Shown: positions 38,284 to 38,780 of the stretch, in pieces
Layout: every line of letters starts with the position of its first letter
Position numbering within the stretch: the first letter of the stretch is position 1
Assembly: GCF_000090795.2 (NCBI RefSeq)
Contig: NW_003546596.1
Location: forward strand, 37,753-76,532
Reading direction: 5' to 3'
From: Amphimedon queenslandica
Taxonomy: Eukaryota; Porifera; Demospongiae; Haplosclerida; Niphatidae
Length of the DNA: 38,780 bases
Position numbers and translations under genes: made by a program
Notes under the pieces: generated by a model
Database searches by the model: none
What the model was told of the DNA's origin: nothing
Seen by the model: the letters and a program-made list of their open reading frames with translations, nothing else

Positions 38284-38780
38284 TTAATCATCATTGTCAT
38301 TGCTCTCCATGTTAGTGCTCAGCTCCCTGGAAAAAAAGCTCTCGTCATTAGACCTGATGTACTGTTGTTGTGCAATATAGACACAAAGAGCTCCAGCAGC
38401 AAACAGAGCACCAACACCAGCAAATACCTATCAGGAAAATAATTATTATTAGCATGTGACTGTAGCTTAATTACAGCAGCAGTTATGATTTCTGCACCAT
38501 TTGGTGGAAAAGGGCTACCTCTAGAACCATAGATATATTGTGGTCCAGTGCAGTCAATGTTAAAGAGTGAGCTTGGAGTACCACCTGAGCTTGTTATGTT
38601 TTTGTATGTAGCACAGGTCTTTCCCCAACCAGCTGAAACCACAATCATGGTAATCAATAGGAACAAAATAGAACCAACAAATATTACGACTTGGAGAATC
38701 TTAGCAATCAACCTATATGAATGGTATGAAGTAGTAAGAAAATAAGCTACTCTACCACTGAACTTACGTTTTGACATATA
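38284..38780 (-). CDS. TMEM179-like paralogue C, cut by the window end
   Basis: Minus-strand exon pieces: last 13 bases of exon 1 (38768-38780), exon 2 38475-38712, exon 3 38284-38427, phases as in paralogue B. Exon 2 encodes segment 3 (ILFLLITMIVVS), AGWGKTCATYKNITSSGGTP and an IDCTGPQ Cys, almost the same as B. Exon 3 encodes segment 4 (VFAGVGALFAAGALCVYI) and an acidic tail, SNDNDD. The first two membrane segments lie beyond the window. Confidence 0.65.

Overview
This is a eukaryotic (animal) window. It is AT-rich, most introns are short (about 45-90 bp, GT...AG), and there are many small inverted-repeat elements and TACATGTA palindromes. The genes are animal orthologues (MDN1, R3HDM4-like, MRPS2, TMEM179-like, a ZU5 fragment). 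Overall it looks most like a demosponge genome such as Amphimedon; that is inference from style, not proof.

Layout. (1) Positions 217-2010 and 25164-26487, minus strand, hold exons of one gene, midasin (MDN1), the AAA+ ATPase of 60S ribosome maturation. Thirteen exons can be placed and every junction keeps the reading phase. (2) Between exons 7 and 8 lies one 23,153-bp intron (2011-25163). Inside it, on the opposite (+) strand, sits a tandem array of 13 intact intronless genes, one gene with a premature stop and one gene relic. All belong to one small secreted family that I do not recognise: signal peptide, four-cysteine core (C-x15/16-C-x25/27-C-x33-C in typical members, with a PHLHC motif), and a tail that varies from none to lysine-rich, Asp/Glu-rich or Tyr-rich. 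Subfamily A (2.7-13.3 kb) has a conserved proximal promoter, and a 15-bp upstream motif recurs across 2.4-13.5 kb. Subfamily B (14.0-24.1 kb) has another leader and promoter. The array grew by local duplication. It also carries a decayed LTR retroelement (22044-23543, target duplication GTTAC) and several MITEs with CCGTAT-type ends.

(3) An R3HDM4-like gene (26622-29972, +) starts 134 bp from the inferred MDN1 start in a head-to-head arrangement; its second intron holds a roughly 177-bp satellite. It converges on MRPS2 (30256-31567, -), which encodes mitochondrial ribosomal protein uS2m. (4) From 32.7 kb to the end are three minus-strand paralogues of a four-membrane-segment protein resembling TMEM179 (the last is cut by the window edge), a hAT-like MITE inside a tandem repeat, a long hairpin and a ZU5-domain fragment.

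The candidate undescribed system is the nested secreted-protein array. Leaders and promoters are better conserved than the mature proteins, the tails are exchanged and re-charged, and recurrent upstream elements suggest co-regulation. Its function cannot be read from sequence; defence, matrix or mineral binding, and adhesion are all open.
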